Shown: positions 51,655 through 60,319, numbered from the stretch's first letter. The stretch: DNA of 64,000 bases from Desulfosarcina ovata subsp. ovata (GCF_009689005.1 NZ_AP021879.1:3100001-3164000); one strand, 5' to 3'. Notes: generated by a model from the letters alone, not told the origin. Numbers and translations are program-made.

Positions 51655-52431
51655 ATGAAACCATCGATATTGACCCACAACATCCGCCGTGGCTGGCAAT
51701 GGTGCTTTCAAACATGGATCGCGCCTTCACTCCGGCACACGGCCACTCTTTTTCTGCACTGGGCCGCCAGTGCCAATGACTCGTCCGTCGCATCCGGCAA
51801 GTGGAAAGAAAAGGCGATGGACGATTTTTCATCCTGGCTGGCGGCGCTCCCGGACACGGGTCCCGATGGCGAACCCGATCCGCAGGCGTGCGATCTGTAC
51901 ACGCTGCTCACCGAATTTGCGGCCCTGCGCCAGGAAATCAACCTGCAGACCCGACAGCAGCGCAAAACCTTACGATCACAGACGGAACTGGCCGAGCAAT
52001 TCGGCCGGCTCGGTGAACAATTCGATGTCCGTATCGCCCAGCTGGACCAGATTCGCGACGCCCTTTGCCAGGGCATCGAAGAAAAAACGGCGGCGGCGTT
52101 CTTCGATATCCGCGACGCCCTGGTACGAGGCGAAAAGGCCACCCGCAGCGTGGCCGGCAAGCGCGGTTTCTGGCGGCGCGCACCCAAAGGCATCGATACC
52201 CTAGCGGAAGGGTATGCCATGGCACGGCGGCGCTTCGATCATGCCCTGGACCAGTTGGGCATCACGCCGATCGTCACTACGGGCCGGCCCTTTGATGCCA
52301 CATGCATGCGGGCGGTGGACAAACGCCATGTTGCCGACAGCGCCCCGGGAATCGTCATCGAAGAAATCGCCGGTGGGTTCATTCGCGCGGAAAAAGTGCT
52401 GCGCACAGCCGAAGTCGTGGTCAACGCATAG
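51655..52431 (+). CDS. grpE: GrpE-like nucleotide exchange factor
   Basis: 258 residues. A middle coiled-coil (LYTLLTEFAALRQEINLQTRQQRKTLRSQTELAEQF) and a C-terminal GrpE-type head with IDTLAEGYAMARRRFDHALDQLGI, PFDATCMRAV and SAPGIVIEEIAGGFIRAEKVLRTAEVVV; the conserved PFDP-like PFDAT and GF..E.VLRPA-like pattern are diagnostic. Unusual extra N-terminal 55 residues with no clear domain; a shorter start at ATG 51818 (MDDFSSWLAALPD) is possible. Directly upstream of dnaK, as its exchange factor. Confidence 0.85.
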   Translation: MKPSILTHNIRRGWQWCFQTWIAPSLRHTATLFLHWAASANDSSVASGKWKEKAMDDFSSWLAALPDTGPDGEPDPQACDLYTLLTEFAALRQEINLQTRQQRKTLRSQTELAEQFGRLGEQFDVRIAQLDQIRDALCQGIEEKTAAAFFDIRDALVRGEKATRSVAGKRGFWRRAPKGIDTLAEGYAMARRRFDHALDQLGITPIVTTGRPFDATCMRAVDKRHVADSAPGIVIEEIAGGFIRAEKVLRTAEVVVNA

Positions 52432-52452
52432 TAATCATCCGGAAGGAATGTC

Positions 52453-54186
52453 ATGACAACAATCGTTGGAATCGATCTGGGAACCACCAATTCGGAAGTT
52501 GCGGTTTACGCTGACGGCAAGATATCGATCATCACCAATGACGACAACGGCATTGTCCCTTCGGTGGTCGGGATGGACGAAAACGGAGCCGTGATCGTCG
52601 GCCGGCAGGCCATGAATCAAGCGGTGGTCGCACCGGAGCGGACCGTTCTTTCCATCAAGCGCCGTATGGGCAGCGATGCGGTGATCGAACTTGGCGAAAA
52701 CAGGTTTTCCCCTCAGGAGATTTCGGCCTTTATCCTCAAGGCCCTGAAGCAGCGGGCGGAAAAGCACCTTGGCCGGCCCGTGACCCAGGCGGTCATCACC
52801 GTTCCGGCCTACTTTACCGATGTCCAACGCCAGGCAACCCGGGAAGCCGGCCAAATCGCCGGCCTGGAGGTGGTTCGGATCATCAACGAGCCCACGGCAG
52901 CGGCACTGACCTACGAACGCGGCAACACCCAGACCCGTCGGTTGCTGGTTTACGATCTGGGGGGCGGAACCTTCGATGTCTCCATCGTAACAATTGAAAA
53001 CGGTGTGGTGGAAGTACTGGCCAGCACCGGGGACAACAAACTGGGCGGTGACGACTTTGATAAGAAAATCGTCGCCGAGTTGGTGACCCACCTGAAAAAC
53101 AAATACGGGATGGACGTTTCCGGCGATCGTTTTGTCATGGCCCGGCTTCTGCGGGCCGCCGAGACCGCCAAATGTGCGCTTTCCACCGAACCGTATACCC
53201 GGATCGAAGAGGACCACCTTACCAGCAAAGACGGCCAGGTAATTCATCTCTCCATGGAGTTGAACCGCGACCATTTCGAAACCCTCATCGAAGCGGATCT
53301 TTCCCGAACCATGCAAGCCGTTACCCGCGCCCTGAAAGATGCCGATATGCTGCCGGGGGCCATCGATCAGATCATTCTGGTCGGTGGATCGACGCGGATT
53401 CCCAGGATCGCCCAGCTCCTGGAAGAAAAATTCGGTATCCCTCCCCATGGAGAGATCGACCCGGATCTGTGCGTCGCCATGGGTGCCGGCATCCAGTCGG
53501 CCCGGGAGACGGGGCAGGACCATGCCAGCGTACTGGTTGACATCACTCCGTACACCTTCGGCACCTCGGCCGTCGGGGAAGTCAACGGTGAACCGAGCAT
53601 GTCCCAATTTGTGCCGTTGATCCGGCGAAACACCAAACTGCCGGCCAGCCGCAGTGAAGTCTTCTATACCATGTACGACAATCAGGAAGCCGTGGATGTC
53701 ACGGTTTACCAGGGGGAAGAACCCGATGCCACCGAAAACGTCCTTTTGGGCAACTATCTGTTCAACCTGACCAAGGCACCGGCCGGCAGCCAGATCGCCC
53801 TCTACTTCGACCTCAATCTCAACGGCATTCTGAAACTCAAAGCGCTGGAAAAACACACCGGGAAATATATCGATGCGGTGATTGAAAACGCGCTTCCGCG
53901 CCTGGACGAAGAAGACCTGGACCAGACCCGCCAGCGTATCGATGCGCTATGGCCCCAGGCGCCGGGCAGCGATGCGCAACCGGAAACAGATACGCTTCCA
54001 TCCGAATATACCGACCTTGTCCGTCGCGCCCAAGGGCATTTGGACGGCACCATCGAAGAAGAGGATCGCGAAGAAATCGTCAACCTGATCGAAGATATCC
54101 GTGACGCCCTCAAGGCCGGCGATTCGGACCGGGCCCGGCAGCATCGCGATACCCTGGATGATCTGCTGTTTTACATAGAAGACTAA
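52453..54186 (+). CDS. dnaK: DnaK-type Hsp70 chaperone, short form
   Basis: 577 residues against 630-640 for housekeeping DnaK. The ATPase domain is complete: IVGIDLGTTNSEVAV, IINEPTAAALTYERG, LLVYDLGGGTFDVS, ILVGGSTRIP. The substrate domain is present (DITPYTFGTSAVGEV, LIRRNTKLPASRSEVF) but the lid is reduced to about 100 residues and there is no EEVD-like tail. Start ATG 52453 has GGAAGGAA upstream. Together with the TPR, J-like, GrpE-like and zinc-ribbon genes it forms a specialised Hsp70 module; the client is not known. Confidence 0.92.
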   Translation: MTTIVGIDLGTTNSEVAVYADGKISIITNDDNGIVPSVVGMDENGAVIVGRQAMNQAVVAPERTVLSIKRRMGSDAVIELGENRFSPQEISAFILKALKQRAEKHLGRPVTQAVITVPAYFTDVQRQATREAGQIAGLEVVRIINEPTAAALTYERGNTQTRRLLVYDLGGGTFDVSIVTIENGVVEVLASTGDNKLGGDDFDKKIVAELVTHLKNKYGMDVSGDRFVMARLLRAAETAKCALSTEPYTRIEEDHLTSKDGQVIHLSMELNRDHFETLIEADLSRTMQAVTRALKDADMLPGAIDQIILVGGSTRIPRIAQLLEEKFGIPPHGEIDPDLCVAMGAGIQSARETGQDHASVLVDITPYTFGTSAVGEVNGEPSMSQFVPLIRRNTKLPASRSEVFYTMYDNQEAVDVTVYQGEEPDATENVLLGNYLFNLTKAPAGSQIALYFDLNLNGILKLKALEKHTGKYIDAVIENALPRLDEEDLDQTRQRIDALWPQAPGSDAQPETDTLPSEYTDLVRRAQGHLDGTIEEEDREEIVNLIEDIRDALKAGDSDRARQHRDTLDDLLFYIED

Positions 54187-54197
54187 AAGGCGTATCC

Positions 54198-54497
54198 GTG
54201 CAATACTGCCCCACCTGCAAAGCCCTTCTGAAGGGAAATCGGATTTGCAAACGCTGCAGGACCGACGTGAGCAAGGCGCTGGAAGCCGCCGAACAGGCGC
54301 AGGCGCATCTCAAGCTGGCGGCCGAGGCTTACACCGCCAACCGTTTTGAAACCATGCTGCATCATGCCCGACGCGCCTTCTCTCTCCACCGAACCCGGTC
54401 GAGTCGCCGCCTGCTGGCCTGCGCGGCCTTGTTGCAGGGAAATTATGAACTGGCGCTGCTTGCTTGGAAGGTAAGGATCGGGAATTTTATTAATTGA
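54198..54497 (+). CDS. Zinc-ribbon protein at end of chaperone operon
   Basis: 99 residues: a zinc ribbon CPTC...CKRC at residues 4-20, then two helices in a TPR-like pair (AAEAYTANRFETMLHHARRAFSLH, LLACAALLQGNYELALLAW). The last nine residues are encoded by the edge of a palindromic repeat (54490 onwards), so the original C-terminus may have been cut by that repeat. Follows dnaK by 11 bases. Probable accessory of the Hsp70 module. Confidence 0.7.
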   Translation: MQYCPTCKALLKGNRICKRCRTDVSKALEAAEQAQAHLKLAAEAYTANRFETMLHHARRAFSLHRTRSSRRLLACAALLQGNYELALLAWKVRIGNFIN

Positions 54498-54618
54498 ACA
54501 AAATTGCTTGTTCTTGCGCCCGTCTTCCGCGTTGCATCAACGGCCACATACTCCCGGTATGCAACCCTTGATGCGCCTTGAAGACGAACACAAGCCCGGC
54601 GCAATTATGTCCAATTAA
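54490..54618 (-). repeat. Long palindrome (dispersed repeat family, copy 2)
   Basis: Read on the minus strand: outer arm TTAATTG and CAATTAA, inner blocks GTCTTCAAGGCGCATCAA, apex GCATACCGGGAGTATG, then TTGATGCAACGCGGAAGACG, then GGGCGCAAGAACAAGCA. The same block order is found at 55481 and 57455 (plus strand) and, more diverged, at 10183. Inside the apex the change of ATAT/ATAT to ATAC/GTAT between copies keeps pairing. Confidence 0.75.
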
Positions 54619-54919
54619 TTTCATCCCCGATCCTAAGTATGACCGTCCCGAAAGACAGATAGATTCAGGCCCTGGAAAAAAACTGAATCAGCAGGCCGGT
54701 GAATGAAGAAAAATAGCCTCTCCTGAAGGTTTTCCTTGATATTTATCGGAAGTTATCACAGAATAGTCCGGTATCCTCATCAATTGCTTACAATCAGTGT
54801 TTATCCCCGGAAGACCAACTTTATGCTTCCAGAAGAACTTCCGGAAGCGATGTTTTGACGGCGGCACATCAATGCCAGGCAATTGGCAATTATTTCATTT
54901 AATAAAGGAGGAGATCGTG
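54619..54919. other. Intergenic stretch before the PHA genes
   Basis: No gene seen. It should contain the promoter of the PhaE-like gene. A hairpin around 54814-54848 (CCGGAAG... with CTTCCGG) is visible: CCGGAAG at 54808-54814 pairs with CTTCCGG at 54838-54844. Confidence 0.4.
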
Positions 54920-55480
54920 ATGGAAAGTGATCAATGGGTAGCATTGTTGGAAGAAACCATGGCGGCCTGGGACTGGAACGATTACCTGAAGCAGGCTGAG
55001 CAGTGGTCGACACAATGGATCGACTCGTGGACGTTACTACAGCCCTATGCCCAGGTCGCCCCCTCTATTCAGATCTGGATGGATGCGGCCATGGCGTTCA
55101 ACGATCAATGGAAGATGGCCTTGCAGAGTTGGGAAAAAACGACGTCGTCACAACAATCCGATCACAATGAAAAAGAAATCGCCGAGCTGGAAGAAAAATA
55201 CGAGGCGGCCCAGGAAAAACTAAAGGCGCAAAAACAGGAACTCACCAACCTGAAGCGCGCCCTCACCAATAAGGAAAAAGCTCTGAGCAAAAAGACGGCG
55301 ACGGCAACCCAGCAACTCAAAGAGATCGGCGAAAAAGACAAAGCGATTCAGACGCTGGAAGAAAAACTGAATCGGCAGGCCGCTCACTTGAAAACGCTTG
55401 AAGCACAGGGCCCCAAATCCGCACCGATAAAAAAGCCGGTGCCGAGAACACAACCATCCGTAGCGGCAAAAGGCGTTTAA
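54920..55480 (+). CDS. Coiled-coil PhaE/phasin-like protein
   Basis: 186 residues from ATG 54920 with AAAGGAGGAG upstream. Residues 1-70 are rich in tryptophan and aromatic residues (MAAWDWNDYLKQAEQWSTQWIDSWTLL, MAFNDQWKMALQSWEK), as in PhaE subunits and phasins that lie on PHA granules; residues 75-165 form a long charged coiled coil (EIAELEEKYEAAQEKLKAQKQELTNL and onwards), and the tail is Pro/Lys-rich. Lies convergent to the synthase gene. It may be the synthase partner or a granule-associated protein; PhaE identity is inferred only from composition and place. Confidence 0.6.
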   Translation: MESDQWVALLEETMAAWDWNDYLKQAEQWSTQWIDSWTLLQPYAQVAPSIQIWMDAAMAFNDQWKMALQSWEKTTSSQQSDHNEKEIAELEEKYEAAQEKLKAQKQELTNLKRALTNKEKALSKKTATATQQLKEIGEKDKAIQTLEEKLNRQAAHLKTLEAQGPKSAPIKKPVPRTQPSVAAKGV

Positions 55481-55640
55481 GGTTGGCGGAAATAAATAAT
55501 TCCCCCAGATCGCGCCGGATTTGGGGTCGTCTACAAGGCGCCGTCACCCGTGCATATCAGGGAATATGTGCGGGTGGCGGCAACGCGGTAGACGGGCGCA
55601 AAGACAAGCAGGATGGAGGAATTATTTATTTCCGGCAACC
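55481..55640 (+). repeat. Long palindrome (dispersed repeat family, copy 3)
   Basis: Arms of 21 bp with one mismatch: GGTTGGCGGAAATAAATAAT (55481-55500) and its inverted partner at 55621-55640. Core: GTCTACAAGGCGCCG, apex GCATATCAGGGAATATGTG, GGCAACGCGGTAGACGGGCG. It lies between the convergent PhaE-like and synthase genes and may also act as a bidirectional terminator. Strongly similar to copy 4 at 57455. Confidence 0.8.
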
Positions 55641-55679
55641 TAACTCCGTGATGTCCCCAGGGGGGGCAAGCAGGATCGG

Positions 55680-57203
55680 TCAACGGGAAGGGTCAGGCGT
55701 ATCATCCTGCAGGTCCAGTTGAAACCGCACCGGCCCCCGGGTCCCCTCCTTGGGATAACGATGGTGCAGGGCATAAGCTGAGTCGGGATAACTCCAGGAA
55801 GTGGCGATGGCAACGTGCCCCTTGGGAAACGGGGTCACCTCGGCATCGACATAATCGAGCGGTGCCAGGGCGGTTTCCGGCTCCACCAGGTCATCGTTTA
55901 ACCCATAGCAGATCAACCAGCGAATTTTCTTTGCCTGCAGGCGCTTGAGCGCCAACTTGCGGCCGAACAGCCTTACCGGCAGGATACCGTCAGCAGAAAT
56001 GGGCGTATTATAGGAAGCAAAGCTCATCCGCGTGATTTCCATGGGCAGATCATTGCGCTCATACATCAGCCAGTAATTCAGCGCTGCGGCGGTTTTGCCG
56101 ACACCCTTGGTCTTGCCGTTGTTATTGGCCACCAACAGCATGTCCCGCCACATGACCAGTAACGGAATTTCAATCTCAATACTTTTCAGTTTGTAGATCC
56201 AGCCCATCAGATCGCCATCGGCTACCCGGTTTCCATTGGACAAAATTTTGGTCCCGTAAGACAAATCATTGAAAACTACGGGAAGATCACGGAGAAATTG
56301 GGCCAACCCCTTGCTTCGCGTGCCGTCCATGGGTGCCACACAGGTGATGAAGGCATCCACGAGATCGTCCAGTTCTCCGCTAAGCAGATCACACAGTGCG
56401 GCAAATCCGCCCTGGCAATATCCGTTGAGGGTCACCGCGCGACCATGCCGGCCTTTCAGGTTTTCACAAAAACGGCGGGTATCGCGGGCGTCGTCCTCCG
56501 ACGTCATGAGCTGAACCGCGGGCGAGGTCTCCACATCTTTGAGAATGCGGACGTAGGTAGGAATGCCCTGATCGGCATACGCATGCGCGTAACTGCGTCC
56601 TTCCCCCGGCAAAAAAGAGAGAATATTGGCCCCCAGAACAAAAGGCGGCATGATCAACAGCGGTTTTCCATCCCGGCGCGTCGGCGTTTTTAAGTTTCGC
56701 GGTAACACCTGATAAAGCTCGAAACGGTCGGTTTCGTCAATTTTTGTCCCGGCAGGCTGCCGTTCGAAATGAAAACCGAACTCCGCTTCGATATCATCAA
56801 TGGCTTTCGGATAGGTGTAGGCCACGCCCTCCACCAATGTGTTGATCCGTTTGGCAAAACGGCTGCACGCATCCGGACTGCCGGACAGGAAGGCCTCCAT
56901 AGCCGTATTGACCTCGCTTTGAACAAACTGGTTCGCCGCCGAACAGCTGCCCCGAAGGGCCCGGTCCACCAATTCAAGATTCATCTGTCCCAATTTGGTG
57001 TAGGCGGCCAGATTATCCAAAGGATTGCGCTGCCAAAACCGTTGGCCCTCCACGCGGTTAAAATAGCTCGCTGCCAGCAGAAAGGGAATGTAAAACGCAT
57101 TGGCATATCGTGTCAGCGTTGCCGTACCCGTCTGGCATGCATTAAGCAGGTTGATCGGAGCAAGGGTCTCCTGCCATTGCCGGCTCCATATCGGTTCTGT
57201 CAC
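55680..57203 (-). CDS. phaC: Poly(3-hydroxyalkanoate) synthase
   Basis: 507 residues from GTG 57203, chosen because AGGAGAGGAGAGGGG precedes it; the upstream open frame lacks support. The lipase-like box GYCQGG places the nucleophile at Cys263; the aspartate is in CYGLNDDLVEP and the histidine in FPKGHVAIATS, completing the triad that polymerises 3-hydroxyacyl-CoA. The N-terminal half has the PhaC-type segment (FYIPFLLAASYFNRVEGQRFWQRNPLDNLAAY). Longer than class III synthases (about 355) and close to class I/II or to DUF3141-like relatives. Located between granule-protein genes and flanked by two copies of the palindromic repeat. Confidence 0.85.
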   Translation of the reverse strand: MTEPIWSRQWQETLAPINLLNACQTGTATLTRYANAFYIPFLLAASYFNRVEGQRFWQRNPLDNLAAYTKLGQMNLELVDRALRGSCSAANQFVQSEVNTAMEAFLSGSPDACSRFAKRINTLVEGVAYTYPKAIDDIEAEFGFHFERQPAGTKIDETDRFELYQVLPRNLKTPTRRDGKPLLIMPPFVLGANILSFLPGEGRSYAHAYADQGIPTYVRILKDVETSPAVQLMTSEDDARDTRRFCENLKGRHGRAVTLNGYCQGGFAALCDLLSGELDDLVDAFITCVAPMDGTRSKGLAQFLRDLPVVFNDLSYGTKILSNGNRVADGDLMGWIYKLKSIEIEIPLLVMWRDMLLVANNNGKTKGVGKTAAALNYWLMYERNDLPMEITRMSFASYNTPISADGILPVRLFGRKLALKRLQAKKIRWLICYGLNDDLVEPETALAPLDYVDAEVTPFPKGHVAIATSWSYPDSAYALHHRYPKEGTRGPVRFQLDLQDDTPDPSR

Positions 57204-57454
57204 GGGGTCCCCTCTCCTCTCCTTACACGATTGATCGCAGGGCATCCGGCTGAACCGGCCACAGAAAAAGGCCAACCATGCCCCATCAGGGTAAATGATA
57301 GGCATTGAAACATGCTGCATTTGCGGGAAGGCCCGAAAGCGTATCCGCACGTCTCCCTGCGCCGATCCAGGCACATAAAGCGGCCCGGATGTTAAAGGTC
57401 TTGACCGTGGGCTTTCGGCCAGGCCTGCTGAAAGACCGCATTTCACCCGGGCAT

Positions 57455-57617
57455 TAGGCTGGCGGAAAGAAATAATTCCCCCAGATCGCGCTGGATTTGG
57501 GGTCGTCTACAAGGCGCCGCCACCGGTGCATATCGGGAATATATGTCTGTGGCGGCAACACGGTAGACGGGCACAAAGACAAGCAGGATGGTGGAATGAT
57601 TTCTTTCCGCCAGCCTT
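57455..57617 (+). repeat. Long palindrome (dispersed repeat family, copy 4)
   Basis: Arms TAGGCTGGCGGAAAGAAATA (from 57455) and their inverted partner ending at 57617. Core GTCTACAAGGCGCCG, apex GCATATCGGGAATATATG, GGCAACACGGTAGACGGGC, then CAAAGACAAGCAGGATGG as in copy 3. It lies upstream of phaC, between it and the small phasin gene. Confidence 0.8.
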
Positions 57618-57621
57618 AAGT

Positions 57622-57879
57622 TTAACCGGCGAAAAACGTTTCCATATTCGTGTAGTTGTCGTCGACGTAGGTTTTGAATTGGTCGCGACCGGCCTTATAA
57701 TTATTCACCCATTCATTGATGGCCTCGTGCCCCTCTTCCGGCAGCCATCCGGTCTGGGAGAGGACGGTCTGGGCGACCCGTTCAAATTGATCCTGCAGCA
57801 GAACCAAGGCATTGAAGCTATTGTTGAACGTGGCATGGTTGAAATCAAGCACCTGTTTTACCATTTCTTTCTGGTCCAT
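57622..57879 (-). CDS. Small phasin-like protein 1, 85 aa
   Basis: Helical protein with the pattern MVKQVLDFNHATFNNSFNALVLLQDQFERVAQTVL, then QTGWLPEEGHEAINEWVNNYKAGRDQFKTYVDDNYTNMETFF. The neighbouring 98-residue protein shares the same layout (ITKRVIDFQKMSFDNWYNAV; SRWLPDDGRKAIQRW; FKTYVDDGFTGIEKY), so the two are tandem duplicates. Start ATG 57879 follows AGGAGGG. The position beside phaC and phaR and the amphipathic helices suggest PHA-granule phasins. Confidence 0.75.
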   Translation of the reverse strand: MDQKEMVKQVLDFNHATFNNSFNALVLLQDQFERVAQTVLSQTGWLPEEGHEAINEWVNNYKAGRDQFKTYVDDNYTNMETFFAG

Positions 57880-57897
57880 GATACATCCCTCCTGTAA

Positions 57898-58194
57898 CTA
57901 TTCTGTTGTTTTGGTTTTCGTCGGGGCTGTCGTTTTTGATTCACTGATATACTTTTCAATCCCGGTAAAACCATCATCCACATAGGTCTTGAACCGCCCC
58001 CCCTCCTGCTCACATAAATGGATCCATCTCTGAATCGCCTTGCGACCATCATCGGGTAGCCAGCGGGATTGATCGAGCACCGTGTCCATCATTGAGACGG
58101 CCTGATTTTGAAGCGACGTAACGGCATTGTACCAATTGTCGAAAGACATCTTCTGGAAATCAATCACCCGTTTCGTCATCTGGCTGTATTCCAT
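57898..58194 (-). CDS. Small phasin-like protein 2, 98 aa
   Basis: Start ATG 58194 with AAAAGGAGAGG upstream; the open frame to 58251 is not used. Paralogue of the downstream 85-residue protein, with a Thr/Lys-rich tail (TTAPTKTKTTE) added. Transcribed toward it with only 18 bases between, so one transcript. Probable granule-coat protein; no membrane helix or signal peptide. Confidence 0.75.
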   Translation of the reverse strand: MEYSQMTKRVIDFQKMSFDNWYNAVTSLQNQAVSMMDTVLDQSRWLPDDGRKAIQRWIHLCEQEGGRFKTYVDDGFTGIEKYISESKTTAPTKTKTTE

Positions 58195-58447
58195 GGACCT
58201 CTCCTTTTGCTGAGGATTCTTGTTATGCGGCATTGCACCAACAGGCCGCAATCCAACCTGCTATTATTTTGTATGCCCCATCCATATGACTGTCAAGCAT
58301 TTTTGTGCGTTGCATCATTATTTGCTCATTTTGCACGCCCCTGACCGGCTACGCTCATGAATTTGTTCACAATTCTTTACTTGACCGCGTTTTGGCATTA
58401 TGATGGATGTTTTAATCACTGCAAACCATTTCAGGTCGGGAGAAAGC

Positions 58448-58918
58448 ATGGATCAAACGGTAGTACTGAAAAAATACGCCAACCGTCGCTTGTATGATAC
58501 TGAAAAGAGTGTCTATGTCACTTTAAGCGATGTGTCAGGCTATATTCGCCGAGGACGACTGGTCTCCATTGTCGATGCCAAAACAAAAGAAGATGTCACC
58601 GCTTTTATCCTAACCCAAATTGTTCTGGAAGAAGCCAAAAAAAACAACGCTCTGTTGCCGGTACCCTTTTTACATCTGATCATTCGCTATGGAGACAACC
58701 TTCTCGGTGAGTTTTTTGAAAAGTACCTTGCACTGGTCGTGGAAAATTTTGTCAACCACAGGAAGGCCATGGACAACCAGTTCCGTCAATGGCTGGGCAT
58801 GGGGCTCAATATGTCCGAAGCGACCAAAAAAAACCTCGTTGAGATGAATCCGTTTCGTTCCGTATTCGACACATTCGGACAGCCGGACAGCAAAAAAGAC
58901 CCCGATCAATCGTCTTGA
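58448..58918 (+). CDS. phaR: PHA synthesis repressor PhaR
   Basis: 156 residues from ATG 58448 (GGGAGAAAGC upstream). N-terminal PhaR DNA-binding domain: VVLKKYANRRLYDTEKSVYVTLSDVSGYIRRGRLVSIVDAKTKEDVTAFILTQIVLEE, highly characteristic. Then a helical PHB-accumulation domain (HLIIRYGDNLLGEFFEKYLALVVENF). PhaR represses phasin genes and is released by binding nascent PHA granules, so the divergent small phasin genes are likely targets; their shared 253-bp intergenic region should hold the operators. Same family as in Ralstonia and Paracoccus. Confidence 0.93.
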   Translation: MDQTVVLKKYANRRLYDTEKSVYVTLSDVSGYIRRGRLVSIVDAKTKEDVTAFILTQIVLEEAKKNNALLPVPFLHLIIRYGDNLLGEFFEKYLALVVENFVNHRKAMDNQFRQWLGMGLNMSEATKKNLVEMNPFRSVFDTFGQPDSKKDPDQSS

Positions 58919-58958
58919 CGCAATCCCACACGCACACCCGTCCGAACTGCATGGCACC

Positions 58959-58986
58959 CATTGCCAGCGGGAAATGGCAATGGGCA
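58959..58986 (+). terminator. Hairpin after phaR
   Basis: CCCATTGCCA (58959-58968) pairs perfectly with TGGCAATGGG (58977-58986) around an 8-base loop. No T run, so a factor-independent terminator is only possible. Confidence 0.45.
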
Positions 58987-59165
58987 TTAATACCTATTTC
59001 TGAACATCCGAAGTTTAAATCCTTGCCAACGACCATGCATCATTGGTAGTATAATTTCTACATTGGATGCGAACCGAAACGCCGAACCCGATAAATCTGC
59101 CTTGCTTTCCCACCATTTATCCAATGGGATCCGGTCACGTTGACACCAAACGATGGGGGTGCCGC

Positions 59166-59351
59166 ATGAAAGGACAGGAAAAGAAAAAAGAGAACGTATT
59201 TGATGGGTTTACCAAAAATCAGTCCGTTAACCAGCGAAGCGGTATGGAACGTCGGCATGAGCACAGCAACGGATTCACCTATGTCAGCACGGTGGGATGG
59301 ATCTGCCGCCGGGAACAGAGCCGTCGAAAAACAAATGACAACGTACGATAA
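59166..59351 (+). CDS. Small basic hypothetical protein, 61 aa
   Basis: ATG 59166 begins MKGQEKKKENVFDGFTKNQS and ends with RSGMERRHEHSNGFTYVSTVGWICRREQSRR. The last part resembles short, charged proteins with an RRSGxDRR...YISTVGWICRRE motif that I have met in delta-proteobacteria, but I cannot name a family. GGGGGTGCC precedes the start. Moderate doubt whether it is real. Confidence 0.4.
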   Translation: MKGQEKKKENVFDGFTKNQSVNQRSGMERRHEHSNGFTYVSTVGWICRREQSRRKTNDNVR

Positions 59352-59440
59352 ACAATTCGTTCAGGGATGACCTTTGGCCCATGGCGGTATCCCTGTGGCC
59401 ACCGGCCATCCCGCATTGTTCCGGCAAACGGATCTTATAG

Positions 59441-60319
59441 CTAAACCAGGTTCTCCTCGCGAAGACGGGTGAGGATTGCTCGGGTGGAGCGGCTGCGATC
59501 CATCGTGTAGAAATGCAATCCGGTAACCCCCTTTTTCAGTAGCCCGCGGCATTGTTCAACCGCGAAATCCACACCAAAATCGAGTACTGCATCTTTGTCC
59601 GTCGCGTCCAGTTGGTCCAACCCGCGCTGCATTTCATCGGTGATGGTCGTTCCGCAAATCTTGGACAGCATTTGGGTCAACTTGAGGGTATAGACCGGCA
59701 TGATCCCCGGAATAATCGGGATTGACACGCCCGCCGAGCGGCACTTCTCCACATACCGGAAAAAGGTGTCATTATCATAACAATACTGGGTGACGACATA
59801 TTCGGCACCGTTGTCCTGCTTTTGCTTGAGAAAACCAATATCCGCCTCCAGGCTCTGCGCCTGGATATGGCCTTCGGGGTATCCGGCGCAGCCCAGACAG
59901 AAGTCGTAACGCGACTTGATAAACGCAATCATTTCCGATGCATACGAAAAGCTTTCGGGATGGGGCTTGAAATCCGGGTCCTGGGGCTTGTCGCCACGGA
60001 TGACAAAAATCGTCTCAACGCCCAGATCCCGGTATCGGTCAAGCTCGTGCGTCATTTCATCCGGTGCGAGGCCGAATCCGGCGATATAGGCGACGGTGGG
60101 GATTTTTTTCTCCACCAGAAGCTGGTTGACGGCCTGATAGGAACCGTCCCGGGTCGATCCGCCGGCACCGAAGGTGATGGACATGTAATCCGGTGATAAT
60201 TCGGCAAGCGTGTCGACGACGGCGCCAAATTTTTCGGCGGCTTTTTCATCCCGGGGAGGGAAAAATTCAAAAGAGATGGCCGGTTTTTGCTGAGTCGCGT
60301 AAAGATTACCAACGTGCAT
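59441..60319 (-). CDS. metF: Methylenetetrahydrofolate reductase
   Basis: 292 residues from ATG 60319, which has AAAGGA upstream; the frame is open to 60361. Motifs of MetF: AISFEFFPPRDEKA at the start with the catalytic glutamate, YMSITFGAGGSTRDG, VIRGDKP, DIGFLKQKQDNGAEYVVTQYCYD and VPIIPGIMPVY-like IPIIPGIMPVYT, and the final GLHFYTMDRSR. It reduces methylene-H4folate to methyl-H4folate in methionine synthesis and, in many sulfate reducers, in the Wood-Ljungdahl pathway; no other pathway gene is near. Divergent from the CoA-disulfide reductase gene. Confidence 0.95.
   Translation of the reverse strand: MHVGNLYATQQKPAISFEFFPPRDEKAAEKFGAVVDTLAELSPDYMSITFGAGGSTRDGSYQAVNQLLVEKKIPTVAYIAGFGLAPDEMTHELDRYRDLGVETIFVIRGDKPQDPDFKPHPESFSYASEMIAFIKSRYDFCLGCAGYPEGHIQAQSLEADIGFLKQKQDNGAEYVVTQYCYDNDTFFRYVEKCRSAGVSIPIIPGIMPVYTLKLTQMLSKICGTTITDEMQRGLDQLDATDKDAVLDFGVDFAVEQCRGLLKKGVTGLHFYTMDRSRSTRAILTRLREENLV

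Noticed and set aside
58376-58404. phaR promoter with TATGAT at 58399
   Set aside because: The -10 is good but the matching -35 (TTTACT) is weak and a better TTGACC is misplaced by 5 bases; left out of the feature list.
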